A stretch of 32,741 nucleotides of DNA from Eubacteriales bacterium. Lineage in GTDB: Bacteria; Bacillota; Clostridia; Christensenellales; MB2-83. Below, piece by piece: positions 26,641 through 32,741 of this stretch. The notes under the pieces are model-generated. The model was given only the letters and a program-made list of their open reading frames with translations, made no database searches and was not told the DNA's origin. The stretch covers positions 1 to 32,741 of the forward strand of contig JAHAZM010000035.1 of NCBI GenBank assembly GCA_018385275.1. Reading direction: 5' to 3'. The number at the start of each line of letters is the position of its first letter. The first letter of the stretch is position 1. The translations under genes and the position numbers were made by a program.

Positions 26641-26877
26641 TTACTGCGCCGCCTGCTCCACCGCGTCGGCCAGGCATTCTTCCAGATGCTCCGGAGCCAG
26701 TTTCTTTCGATTGCAAAGACGCACGAACTCTTTTGCTTCGCGTTCGCAGACAAAGACGTCCTCTATTCCGCCGATCTGTCTGCCGGAGCCGTCTATTGCG
26801 GCGACTCCGTAAACGCGATGCGGCGTTCCGTCCTCATCGCTCAAACTTATTCTAGTCATCTCATATCTTACGCGCAT
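26641..26877 (-). CDS. Small DUF6514-like protein
   Basis: A 78-aa protein with no membrane segment. The pattern of a short strand region with HRVYGVAAIDGSGRQ, then IEDVFVCEREAKEFVRLCNRKKL and SxxHLEECLADAV-like end resembles a family of small clostridial proteins named DUF6514; its function is unknown. The ATG at 26877 has an AAGGAGAG site. The gene has a strong promoter with a palindrome in the leader (26896-26912), which suggests regulated expression. It converges with proA. Confidence 0.7.
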   Translation of the reverse strand: MRVRYEMTRISLSDEDGTPHRVYGVAAIDGSGRQIGGIEDVFVCEREAKEFVRLCNRKKLAPEHLEECLADAVEQAAQ

Positions 26878-26895
26878 GAAGATTCTCTCCTTAGT

Positions 26896-26912
26896 ATGTA
26901 AATATTTTACAT
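26896..26912. promoter_or_regulatory. Palindromic operator-like site in the DUF6514-gene leader
   Basis: ATGTAAA-TAT-TTTACAT, two perfect 7-bp half-sites around a 3-bp centre, located between the -10 box and the ribosome binding site of the minus-strand gene. A further ATGTAAA occurs on the minus strand near 26963. A repressor bound here would block transcription; the regulator is unknown. Confidence 0.5.
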
Positions 26913-26922
26913 TCTCGCCTCC

Positions 26923-26951
26923 ATTATAGTTGAGTTTTGCTGTTTTGTCTA
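26923..26951 (-). promoter_or_regulatory. Promoter of the DUF6514-like gene (sigma-A)
   Basis: Minus-strand -35 TAGACA (26946-26951), 17-bp spacer, perfect -10 TATAAT (26923-26928). Confidence 0.75.
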
Positions 26952-26977
26952 TCGTTATTTACATTTTTTCCCTTTTA

Positions 26978-27025
26978 TGAAACAAACAAGGTGTTCTTCG
27001 TCGAAAAAGCACCTTGTTTGTTTCA
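26978..27025. repeat. 16-bp perfect inverted repeat with 16-nt loop
   Basis: TGAAACAAACAAGGTG (26978-26993) and CACCTTGTTTGTTTCA (27010-27025) are perfectly complementary. It follows the minus-strand gene 27046-27600, but neither strand shows the usual T-run after the stem. It may be a factor-independent terminator of unusual form, an mRNA 3'-end stem, or a protein-binding site. Confidence 0.6.
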
Positions 27026-27045
27026 CCTTATCCGTCCAAACGCCG

Positions 27046-27600
27046 TTATTTCAGAAACTCGAATTTCCCCCGTAAAAAATGCGCGTAAGCCGGCGTCGCG
27101 TTTTTCATTTCGTTTTTTATCGTATCCTCGATCCGTTTCAGCGCTTCCCGGCTCCGCTCCTCGTAGCGCCGGATCGCAAGTTTTCCTTCATCCCGACACC
27201 GAAGGATCTCTTCATATACGTCCGGAATGAATTCGCATCCTTCCACGGGAACGCTCTCCGTCGTGAAAACCGCGTCCCGGATCATTCCTTTGCGCGCGTG
27301 CGCGAGAGCCTTCACGGAGTAGATCCACCCGCTTTGCCCTCGGTAGGTATCGGCCAACGCGTCCGGATAATACTCGTCGAATTGAAGCAATCCCTCCGGA
27401 GTAAAGCCATAAGTCGCAAATTTCGACCGGTCCTGCCTGATCGGAAACCCCGTTTCGCGGCAATACCGTCCGATCGGGTCCGCCAGATAAACGAGCACGT
27501 TTTCTCTTTTTTCGGAAAACCAAAGCGTCCGGCCGCTTTCTTCTTCTGTTTTCGGTTCCAGTCGGTTCAACCCGCCGGTCAAAGATCCGTGAAAAAGCAT
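27046..27600 (-). CDS. Uncharacterised protein with ADP-ribosyltransferase-like N-terminal motif
   Basis: A 184-aa soluble protein that I cannot assign with confidence. It opens with LFHGSLTGGLNRLEP and then RTLWFSEKRENVLVYL, resembling the YHGS...L-P...(F/Y)-S pattern at the start of several ADP-ribosyltransferase-like folds. The middle holds FTPEGLLQFDEYYPD and GQSGWIYSVKAL, and the C-terminus is helical and charged (YEERSREALKRIEDTIKNEM). No signal peptide or membrane segment is seen. The ATG at 27600 is preferred (GGGGGTG site); the frame continues 11 codons upstream. No antitoxin-like partner gene lies next to it. The function is unknown. Confidence 0.6.
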   Translation of the reverse strand: MLFHGSLTGGLNRLEPKTEEESGRTLWFSEKRENVLVYLADPIGRYCRETGFPIRQDRSKFATYGFTPEGLLQFDEYYPDALADTYRGQSGWIYSVKALAHARKGMIRDAVFTTESVPVEGCEFIPDVYEEILRCRDEGKLAIRRYEERSREALKRIEDTIKNEMKNATPAYAHFLRGKFEFLK

Positions 27601-27661
27601 CGTTTCACCCCCGCTCTTATGAGTATACCGCAAAACGGCCGGAACGGCAAGCTCCTCGTCC

Positions 27662-27690
27662 TTTACTTTTACGCGGATTTATTGTATAAT
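27662..27690 (+). promoter_or_regulatory. Promoter of the HEPN-like/CBS gene
   Basis: -35 TTTACT (27662-27667), 17-bp spacer, perfect -10 TATAAT (27685-27690). The transcript would start around 27697, at the ribosome binding site itself, giving an extremely short leader. Confidence 0.65.
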
Positions 27691-27708
27691 AGGGTTGAGG
27701 TGAATGCT

Positions 27709-28410
27709 TTGACCAATCCATCTATCCGCTTGATCGAGATCTATAACGACATCGACCGTCTGCTGGAAGACGGCGACGATCAGCATACGTCTTTTTCACG
27801 CCGTGTCCGCGAGAAAGCAGAGTCCGATCCCGTCTTTGACCGCTACCGCGACGAATTGCTTCTCATGGCCGATATGCGCAATCTGCTGGTTCACAACACT
27901 TATTCCGAATACTTCTCTCCCATTTTTTCGCCCAACGAAAAGCTGATCGAGCGTTATGAGGAGATCCGCCGTCACATCCTTGCTCCGGACAAAGCGCTCG
28001 GGACCATCGCCACGCCTCTGGCCGAAATCTATTCCGTCACGCCGCAAACGCTCGTTCTCGAAGCGGTGCGCACGATGAACGAGCGCGACTATTCTCACGC
28101 GCCCGTAATCAGTTCTTCGCGCATCATCGGCGTGTTCAGCGAACGCTCACTGTTCGCTTATACGGCGCTCCATCCCGGAGCGATCGACGAAGCGCTGCAT
28201 ATCAGCCAATTGACGCGCGACATCCTTCTTTCCGATTACAAAAAAGATCGTTACGCTTTTCTGCCGCGCAGCGCCACCGTCTACGACGTACGCCGCGCTT
28301 TTGCCGCCGCCAATCAGCCCCGCGTCCTGTTCCTGACGTCCGACGGCTCTTCCGTCGGCAAACTCGCCGGCATGATTACGCCGACCAACCTCCTCAACTA
28401 CAAGTGGTAA
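27709..28410 (+). CDS. CBS-pair protein with a HEPN-like N-terminal domain
   Basis: A 233-aa soluble protein. Residues 1-95 are helical and contain MRNLLVHNTY; Arg57 and His62 form an R-x4-H motif as in HEPN domains, many of which are RNases. Two CBS motifs follow (about 105-160, ending RIIGVFSERSLFAY; and about 175-233, ending LAGMITPTNLLNYKW). CBS pairs usually sense adenine nucleotides, so a nucleotide-controlled activity is possible. The TTG at 27709 has GAGG 8 nt upstream; an in-frame GTG at 27700 would overlap that site. No ATG is available. It has its own promoter, and I see no partner gene that would make it a toxin-antitoxin pair. Confidence 0.75.
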   Translation: MTNPSIRLIEIYNDIDRLLEDGDDQHTSFSRRVREKAESDPVFDRYRDELLLMADMRNLLVHNTYSEYFSPIFSPNEKLIERYEEIRRHILAPDKALGTIATPLAEIYSVTPQTLVLEAVRTMNERDYSHAPVISSSRIIGVFSERSLFAYTALHPGAIDEALHISQLTRDILLSDYKKDRYAFLPRSATVYDVRRAFAAANQPRVLFLTSDGSSVGKLAGMITPTNLLNYKW

Positions 28411-28430
28411 GTTTTTCTTTAAGAATTTAC

Positions 28431-28459
28431 TTGTACATATTTTGCTTTTATATTATAAT
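28431..28459 (+). promoter_or_regulatory. Promoter of the GH116-like operon
   Basis: -35 TTGTAC (28431-28436), 17-bp spacer, perfect -10 TATAAT (28454-28459), in an AT-rich gap of 93 bp with no terminator evident for the upstream gene. Confidence 0.72.
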
Positions 28460-28503
28460 ATTTCTATGCAAACAAACGGACAGTATTCGGAGGAACATCC
28501 ATC

Positions 28504-30771
28504 ATGAGTAGATTTGAATTCGATCCTTCAGCAAAAGCCCTTGTTTTCCCCGCCGGCGGGATCGGCACCGGAACAATCGGCTTTGCCGCAGACGGCGGTT
28601 TTCGCCGCTGGCAGATCGTCAAAGGCCCCGCTATCGAGTATAACGGTTTTTCACATGCGCTGATCAAATGCGTCAACACCGTTGATCGTACCGTCAACGC
28701 CCGCGCTTTGATCTCGGATTCTTTTTCCGCCCAGCATGACGCCTGCATCCCCCATTACGATACCGTTACCTGCTCGTGCCAGTATCCGGTGGCGACTTAT
28801 GACTACATATCCCGCAGTATGCCTATCGCCGTGACGCAGACGGTTTTCAGCCCGTTCATCCCTCTCAACGTCAAGGAATCGTCCCTTCCGGTCGTGATGA
28901 TCAAATACACGCTGACCAATCTCTCGAATCAGCCGCAGAACACCACGCTGTTTTTGTCCGTGAAAAATCCTTTTTCCGGTTCTCTCTCGACCGCCGCGGC
29001 GGAGAGCGAGCATTTCGGTCTCTGCCACAGCGGAGACAACGGCGCGCTGATCGTAGCGACCGACGCCGACCGTTCACAGGTCGAACGTCAGCTCAGCTGG
29101 CTTGACGCCGAACGCCCCGAGGACAGTCTCAACTGTTTCCTGACCGAAGCGACGGCAAAGGAGCTCCTCGAGCCCCGGGATCCGCAGCCTGCCTGCGCCG
29201 CGACCTCCACGCTCGCCGTTTCCGCGCTGCTCGACCCGAGAGAGAATACGACCTTCCGCTTTGTCATCGCCTGGAAAACCGATCTGACCCCGGAAGCCGC
29301 TCCGTCGCCGGAAGAAACCGTCAACTATACCTTTGGCCACTGGAAGCATCTTGAGTCCATGACCGACGCGTTCCGCCGTTCGCTTTTCACCTCGACCATG
29401 CCCGACGTGGCCAAGGAAGCCGCCGTTTCGGTCCTGCCGATCCTCAAATCTCCGGTCTATCGTCTTGACGAGAACGGCGCGCTCGCCGTTCGAGACGGGG
29501 TCACCCTTCCGGAAGCCCGGCTGTTCAATCACGACTTCTATATCCTGCTCAAGCTTTTCCCCGAGATTGAAAAAGCCACGCTCGAAAAACTGATGAGCGC
29601 CGCGGCTTCTCTGGACGTGGAAACCGACACGGAACGTTTGCTGCTCGATGTGATCCGCTTTTATGCCTATTGCCGCTATACCGACGACAACGTAATGCGC
29701 GAACTGCATTACGGCGACGTCATGTCCATTCTCGATCGCTTTACCGAGGCCTGCGGCAGCGAAGCGCTGCCCTCCTTCCGTCAGACCTTCTGCGACGGCA
29801 GACGTCTCAATTCCGTTAATCCTTATCTGTCCGGCCTGTATCTGACCGCGCTTTGCGCCGGCGCCGAATTGGCCCGCCGGCACGGCGACAGCCAAAAACA
29901 GGAATCCCTGATCCGGATCTTCGACAATTCCAAAGCCGATTTCCATGATCGCCTGTACAACAAGGATTATTTCGGGAACGAAGAAGGCAAAATGCCTGAT
30001 GTGGAAGCCATCTGGGAAGACACGCTCTTCACTACGGACGGATTGAGCGCAGGCTCGCATCTGGCTCAGTTTTACGGCATATATCACGCGATCCTCAACG
30101 ATCTGGACGACGTGTTCAATCCCGTCCTGTCCAAGCACGCGCTCAAGTATATTTACGAACATCATCTGCTGAAAGATATGCACGGCGTCTGGGCTCCCGC
30201 GCATTCCGACGCCGACTACAACGACGGAGGCCTTATCACCTGCCGCAATGTCGAGCAGCTCCCGCTCAACGCCCGCGATCAGGGCGTCAGCCGCGGCTAC
30301 GAGTATATGATCTCTCTGCTGATGCTGCTGTATTACCTGAACGATCAGGCCATCGACATCCTGCTCGTCAGCGGAGAACGCAACACCAACGTGACAAAAA
30401 GCATGATGATCACCGAGCCGTCGCCGTACGCGCCTACAGCCTCCGGTTTTGACTTCGTTGAATTCTACTCCGGTTTCCGTTATGACTCCGAATCGGCCCG
30501 CGCGACCTTCGCTCCCCCTTTCTGCTTTGAAGATGAAGCGCGCGGACAATGGATCACCTCCACCGGCTGGGGCAGCTTCCTTGCTACCAGGACCGGCATC
30601 GTTCTCGACGTTTTCGGAGGCTATCTCAATCTGCGCGAGCTCGAGCTTCCGTTAATCAAAAAGTTCAGAAAGCCCTCAAAGGATTCCGGTTATTCCGTGC
30701 AGGACAACGTCATCGTTTTTGATGACGACGTCATGGTCAAAGCCGGATCCCGTCTGCGCATGCAAATGTAA
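28504..30771 (+). CDS. Divergent GH116-family glycosidase (glucosylceramidase/beta-glucosidase-like)
   Basis: A 755-aa protein without signal peptide, hence probably cytoplasmic. The N-terminal domain shows PAGGIGTGTIGFAADGGFRRWQ in outline (residues 16-37) and FSPFIPLNVKESSLPVV, the strongest marks of the GH116/GBA2 family. The (alpha/alpha)6 part is recognisable (NPYLSGLYLTALCAGAELAR; SAGSHLAQFYGIYHAIL; ALKYIYEHHLL). By eye, Glu337 in LPEARLFNHDFY and Asp431 in FCDGRRLNS align with the nucleophile and acid/base regions. The loop with HDIG...PW and NAY...HDTAxW, present in characterised members, appears missing, so specificity may differ. GGAGG precedes the ATG. It shares an operon with the surface protein downstream. 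Confidence 0.78.
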   Translation: MSRFEFDPSAKALVFPAGGIGTGTIGFAADGGFRRWQIVKGPAIEYNGFSHALIKCVNTVDRTVNARALISDSFSAQHDACIPHYDTVTCSCQYPVATYDYISRSMPIAVTQTVFSPFIPLNVKESSLPVVMIKYTLTNLSNQPQNTTLFLSVKNPFSGSLSTAAAESEHFGLCHSGDNGALIVATDADRSQVERQLSWLDAERPEDSLNCFLTEATAKELLEPRDPQPACAATSTLAVSALLDPRENTTFRFVIAWKTDLTPEAAPSPEETVNYTFGHWKHLESMTDAFRRSLFTSTMPDVAKEAAVSVLPILKSPVYRLDENGALAVRDGVTLPEARLFNHDFYILLKLFPEIEKATLEKLMSAAASLDVETDTERLLLDVIRFYAYCRYTDDNVMRELHYGDVMSILDRFTEACGSEALPSFRQTFCDGRRLNSVNPYLSGLYLTALCAGAELARRHGDSQKQESLIRIFDNSKADFHDRLYNKDYFGNEEGKMPDVEAIWEDTLFTTDGLSAGSHLAQFYGIYHAILNDLDDVFNPVLSKHALKYIYEHHLLKDMHGVWAPAHSDADYNDGGLITCRNVEQLPLNARDQGVSRGYEYMISLLMLLYYLNDQAIDILLVSGERNTNVTKSMMITEPSPYAPTASGFDFVEFYSGFRYDSESARATFAPPFCFEDEARGQWITSTGWGSFLATRTGIVLDVFGGYLNLRELELPLIKKFRKPSKDSGYSVQDNVIVFDDDVMVKAGSRLRMQM

Positions 30772-30791
30772 TCAGGGAGGACAACGATTTC

Positions 30792-32741
30792 ATGAATACC
30801 ACCGACAACAATTCCATTCAGCGCACCAAGCGCTTTTCCGTCGAGGATATCCCGACCGAAGAAGTCGATATCCCCAGCATTGAATTGGAAAAATCCGACG
30901 CTCTGAATAATACGGAGAGTTTCGTCGAGCCGATCGAGAGCGACTATGAGCCCGCTGCCGACGCCGCGGCGGATCGTGCCGCGCGCTATGAAATCAACGA
31001 GCGCGACGACTACGTAAAAGCGCCCAAACGCGAAAGCGCCGTCGTGGAACTGGATCTGAAAAAGCTTATCCTGGTCATCATCCTGATTGCCTTGATTGTC
31101 GGTCTGATAATCGCGGCGATCATCATCGTCCCGCATCTTCTGCAGAAAGAGCCCGTCAACGACGCTCATTGGTCTGCGCCCATCACGGATAATATCCTGA
31201 CCAACCCCAATTATGACGTCATGAGCGTCATCCAGACGAAGGATAACCTCGAGAAGCTGATTTCAGGAGAGCAATTCTATCAGCTGGGACTGCGCCTCGT
31301 GGAAGGCAATCCCGGCAACTGGTCCGGCGCCGCTTATTTCCGTTCGAAGCTTGTCATGGCCAAAATCGACGCCGTCGACTTGATGACGTCCATGTACGAG
31401 GCCGTAGGCCGCTCCGTGGACCGCAGCGCCATGTATAATCTTCTGACCTTCTCCAAAACCGATTTTGCCGATTACGAGCCTTCCGTGTCCGGCAACCTGA
31501 CGATCGCGGAATCTTTGGTCTTCTTCTATCGGCTGATCTCCTCTCCCTCTTTCGGTTACGGCCCGTCCGGCCCGCGGTATATGTATACTCCGACCGCAAC
31601 GCCGACGCCGTACTTCCCGACCCCTACTCCGACGCCGACCCCCGCTCCGACGCCGACGCCGACGGCTACTCCGGAACCGACCCCCACGCCGACCGCCGTC
31701 AGCGAACTGACCGAGCCGGTCATTGATTCGAACATTTCCGGCTGGAGCGACAGCGTCGTCATCATGTTTCGTTTCCCGGATTGGGCTACGAACATGGAGT
31801 ATAACGTCAACGATCTTTTCCCTGTGACCTCCTCCTGGACGTCCACGACCAATAACGCCGTCATCACCGTTAAAGAGAATTCCAAGTATACTATTCGCTG
31901 CAAGAAAAACGGTGAAGGCGACTGGCTCACCGCCGAGCTGAACATCACGAATATCGACAGCTCAGCGCCGTTGATTACTTATCTGGCCGATCAGACGCCC
32001 TGCGATTCTCTTGAGATCGCTCTCTACATCAACGACAGCCCGAACGGCAGCGGCATCAGGCAGGTCAAATGGGCCAAAGGTAATCTCTCCGCTTCCTACT
32101 TTGCCGACCAAGGGACCGTGCTCGCTCCGACCGCAGGTTCCCAGTATAAGTTCACCGTCATCGAAAACGGCACATACACCGTCTATGCCGTCGACGAGGC
32201 CGGGAACAAAGCGGTTTCGACCGTTGAAATCACCTGCATCGACAACGCCGCGCCGCTCATCGTTATCCGGAACAATCCCCGGACCTGGCAGAAAAACCCC
32301 GTGGAATTCACCGTCACGGTCAGCGACGCTAACCTTTACTCGGTACAGTATATCGACAACGGCGTCGTTCACGACATTCCGCTGGATGAAACCGGCGCCG
32401 TGACCGATTATGTGATCCGCATTGAAACGGAAAGCACCGCCGCGAGCGATACCAGCGTCATCATCACCGCCAACGATTCCGTCGGAAACCAGCGCATCGT
32501 GACCGTATTGCTCAAAATCGACATGACCAAACCCTCTGTTCCGGAGATCATCGATCTGGAATACGTCGAACCGGGACTGGCTCGCTTCCGCCTGAGTGAA
32601 GCGGTCGATTCGATCAGCGGCATCGCTTCGGTCTCTGTCACTCGCGAAAACGTAGAACTGTTCGTCGACGAGGACAATTATTTCACCGTTCCGAACAACT
32701 CCGTCATCCTCATCATGGTCACCGACAACGCCGGTAATACC
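30792..32741 (+). CDS. Large membrane-anchored surface protein with Ig-like modules (partial, runs off the right end)
   Basis: An open frame of 650 codons without a stop at the window end. The ATG at 30792 has a GGGAGGA site 20 bp after the glycosidase gene. Residues 1-88 are acidic and hydrophilic (cytoplasmic), about 91-114 form one membrane helix (LILVIILIALIVGLIIAAII), and the rest should be extracellular. About 120-262 is a globular domain with no clear match. Residues 266-305 are a Thr-Pro repeat linker. Then come tandem beta-sandwich-like modules of roughly 80-90 residues ending in VDEAGNKAVSTVEITCID, ANDSVGNQRIVTVLLKID and VTDNAGNT, the pattern of bacterial Ig-like domains. The function is unknown; surface adhesion or binding is possible. 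Confidence 0.85.
   Translation, partial: MNTTDNNSIQRTKRFSVEDIPTEEVDIPSIELEKSDALNNTESFVEPIESDYEPAADAAADRAARYEINERDDYVKAPKRESAVVELDLKKLILVIILIALIVGLIIAAIIIVPHLLQKEPVNDAHWSAPITDNILTNPNYDVMSVIQTKDNLEKLISGEQFYQLGLRLVEGNPGNWSGAAYFRSKLVMAKIDAVDLMTSMYEAVGRSVDRSAMYNLLTFSKTDFADYEPSVSGNLTIAESLVFFYRLISSPSFGYGPSGPRYMYTPTATPTPYFPTPTPTPTPAPTPTPTATPEPTPTPTAVSELTEPVIDSNISGWSDSVVIMFRFPDWATNMEYNVNDLFPVTSSWTSTTNNAVITVKENSKYTIRCKKNGEGDWLTAELNITNIDSSAPLITYLADQTPCDSLEIALYINDSPNGSGIRQVKWAKGNLSASYFADQGTVLAPTAGSQYKFTVIENGTYTVYAVDEAGNKAVSTVEITCIDNAAPLIVIRNNPRTWQKNPVEFTVTVSDANLYSVQYIDNGVVHDIPLDETGAVTDYVIRIETESTAASDTSVIITANDSVGNQRIVTVLLKIDMTKPSVPEIIDLEYVEPGLARFRLSEAVDSISGIASVSVTRENVELFVDEDNYFTVPNNSVILIMVTDNAGNT

Noticed and set aside
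25122-26753. 543-codon minus-strand frame antisense to yebC and proA
   Set aside because: Same codon-bias shadow. It crosses two well-supported genes and the proA terminator.
26641-27633. Toxin-antitoxin pair made of the DUF6514-like protein and the 184-aa protein
   Set aside because: The two genes are in the same direction but about 170 bp apart, with a separate promoter and a long hairpin between them. There is no coupling and no known antitoxin motif.
27079-27699. Upstream open part of the CBS protein frame
   Set aside because: It is antisense to the 184-aa gene and lies upstream of a sigma-A promoter; the protein most likely starts at 27709 or 27700.
29074-30549. 491-codon minus-strand frame antisense to the GH116-like gene
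   Set aside because: Antisense shadow without start signals; the plus-strand gene has family motifs and a ribosome binding site.
31583-31700. Repeat tract as a CRISPR-like or satellite array
   Set aside because: It is an in-frame Thr-Pro coding repeat of 3-6 nt units, not spaced direct repeats.

Overview
The window looks like a chromosome segment of an uncultured or poorly characterised spore-forming Bacillota, most likely class Clostridia. Support comes from moderately GC-rich protein-coding DNA with AT-rich intergenic regions, strong AGGAGG-type ribosome binding sites, sigma-A promoters with 17-bp spacers, a T-box in front of pheST, and sporulation genes (yabP, yabQ, a ylxY-type deacetylase). 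The gene order is also Firmicutes-like: rpsO-pnp-ylxY-mlpA, ftsK-rimO-pgsA-cinA-recA, infC-rpmI-rplT. I see no insertion sequence, phage, CRISPR array or tRNA gene.

Layout. At the left edge (1-210) two near-identical tandem promoters point left, out of the window, and end in a sequence typical of rRNA operon leaders, so an rRNA operon probably starts just beyond base 1. Rightward of these, hppA (membrane pyrophosphatase) has its own promoter and terminator. From 2.6 to 20.2 kb almost everything is on the minus strand. Read in the transcription direction it is: yabP-yabQ-divIC-ppx (sporulation, division, polyphosphate), rpsO-pnp-ylxY-mlpA (ribosome, RNA decay, cell-wall deacetylase-like protein, M16 peptidase), ftsK-rimO-pgsA-cinA-recA (chromosome translocation, S12 modification, phospholipid synthesis, NMN deamidase-like protein, recombination), T-box-pheS-pheT, zapA, a DUF1858 protein and an alpha/beta hydrolase. 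A lone mscS (+) and an MFS transporter (-) converge at 21.1 kb.

From 22.4 kb a plus-strand translation cluster runs infC-rpmI-rplT, then a SpoU/TrmH rRNA methyltransferase, yebC and proA. infC has no ATG, GTG or TTG at the expected place; its start is an AUC codon behind a perfect Shine-Dalgarno. From 26.6 kb the content is less standard: a DUF6514-like small protein under a sigma-A promoter with a palindromic operator-like site, a 184-aa protein with an ADP-ribosyltransferase-like N-terminal motif, a HEPN-like/CBS fusion, a divergent cytoplasmic GH116-type glycosidase, and the start of a large single-pass surface protein with a Thr-Pro linker and Ig-like modules that runs off the right end.

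The parts best worth a second look are the tandem rrn promoters with helically phased A-tracts, the AUC start of infC, the predicted sigma-E promoter of yabPQ, the rpsO-pnp hairpins, the catalytically altered YlxY, and the accessory block 26.6-32.7 kb. I do not see a clear new defence or mobile system. All names come from reading motifs and gene order; no database search was possible.
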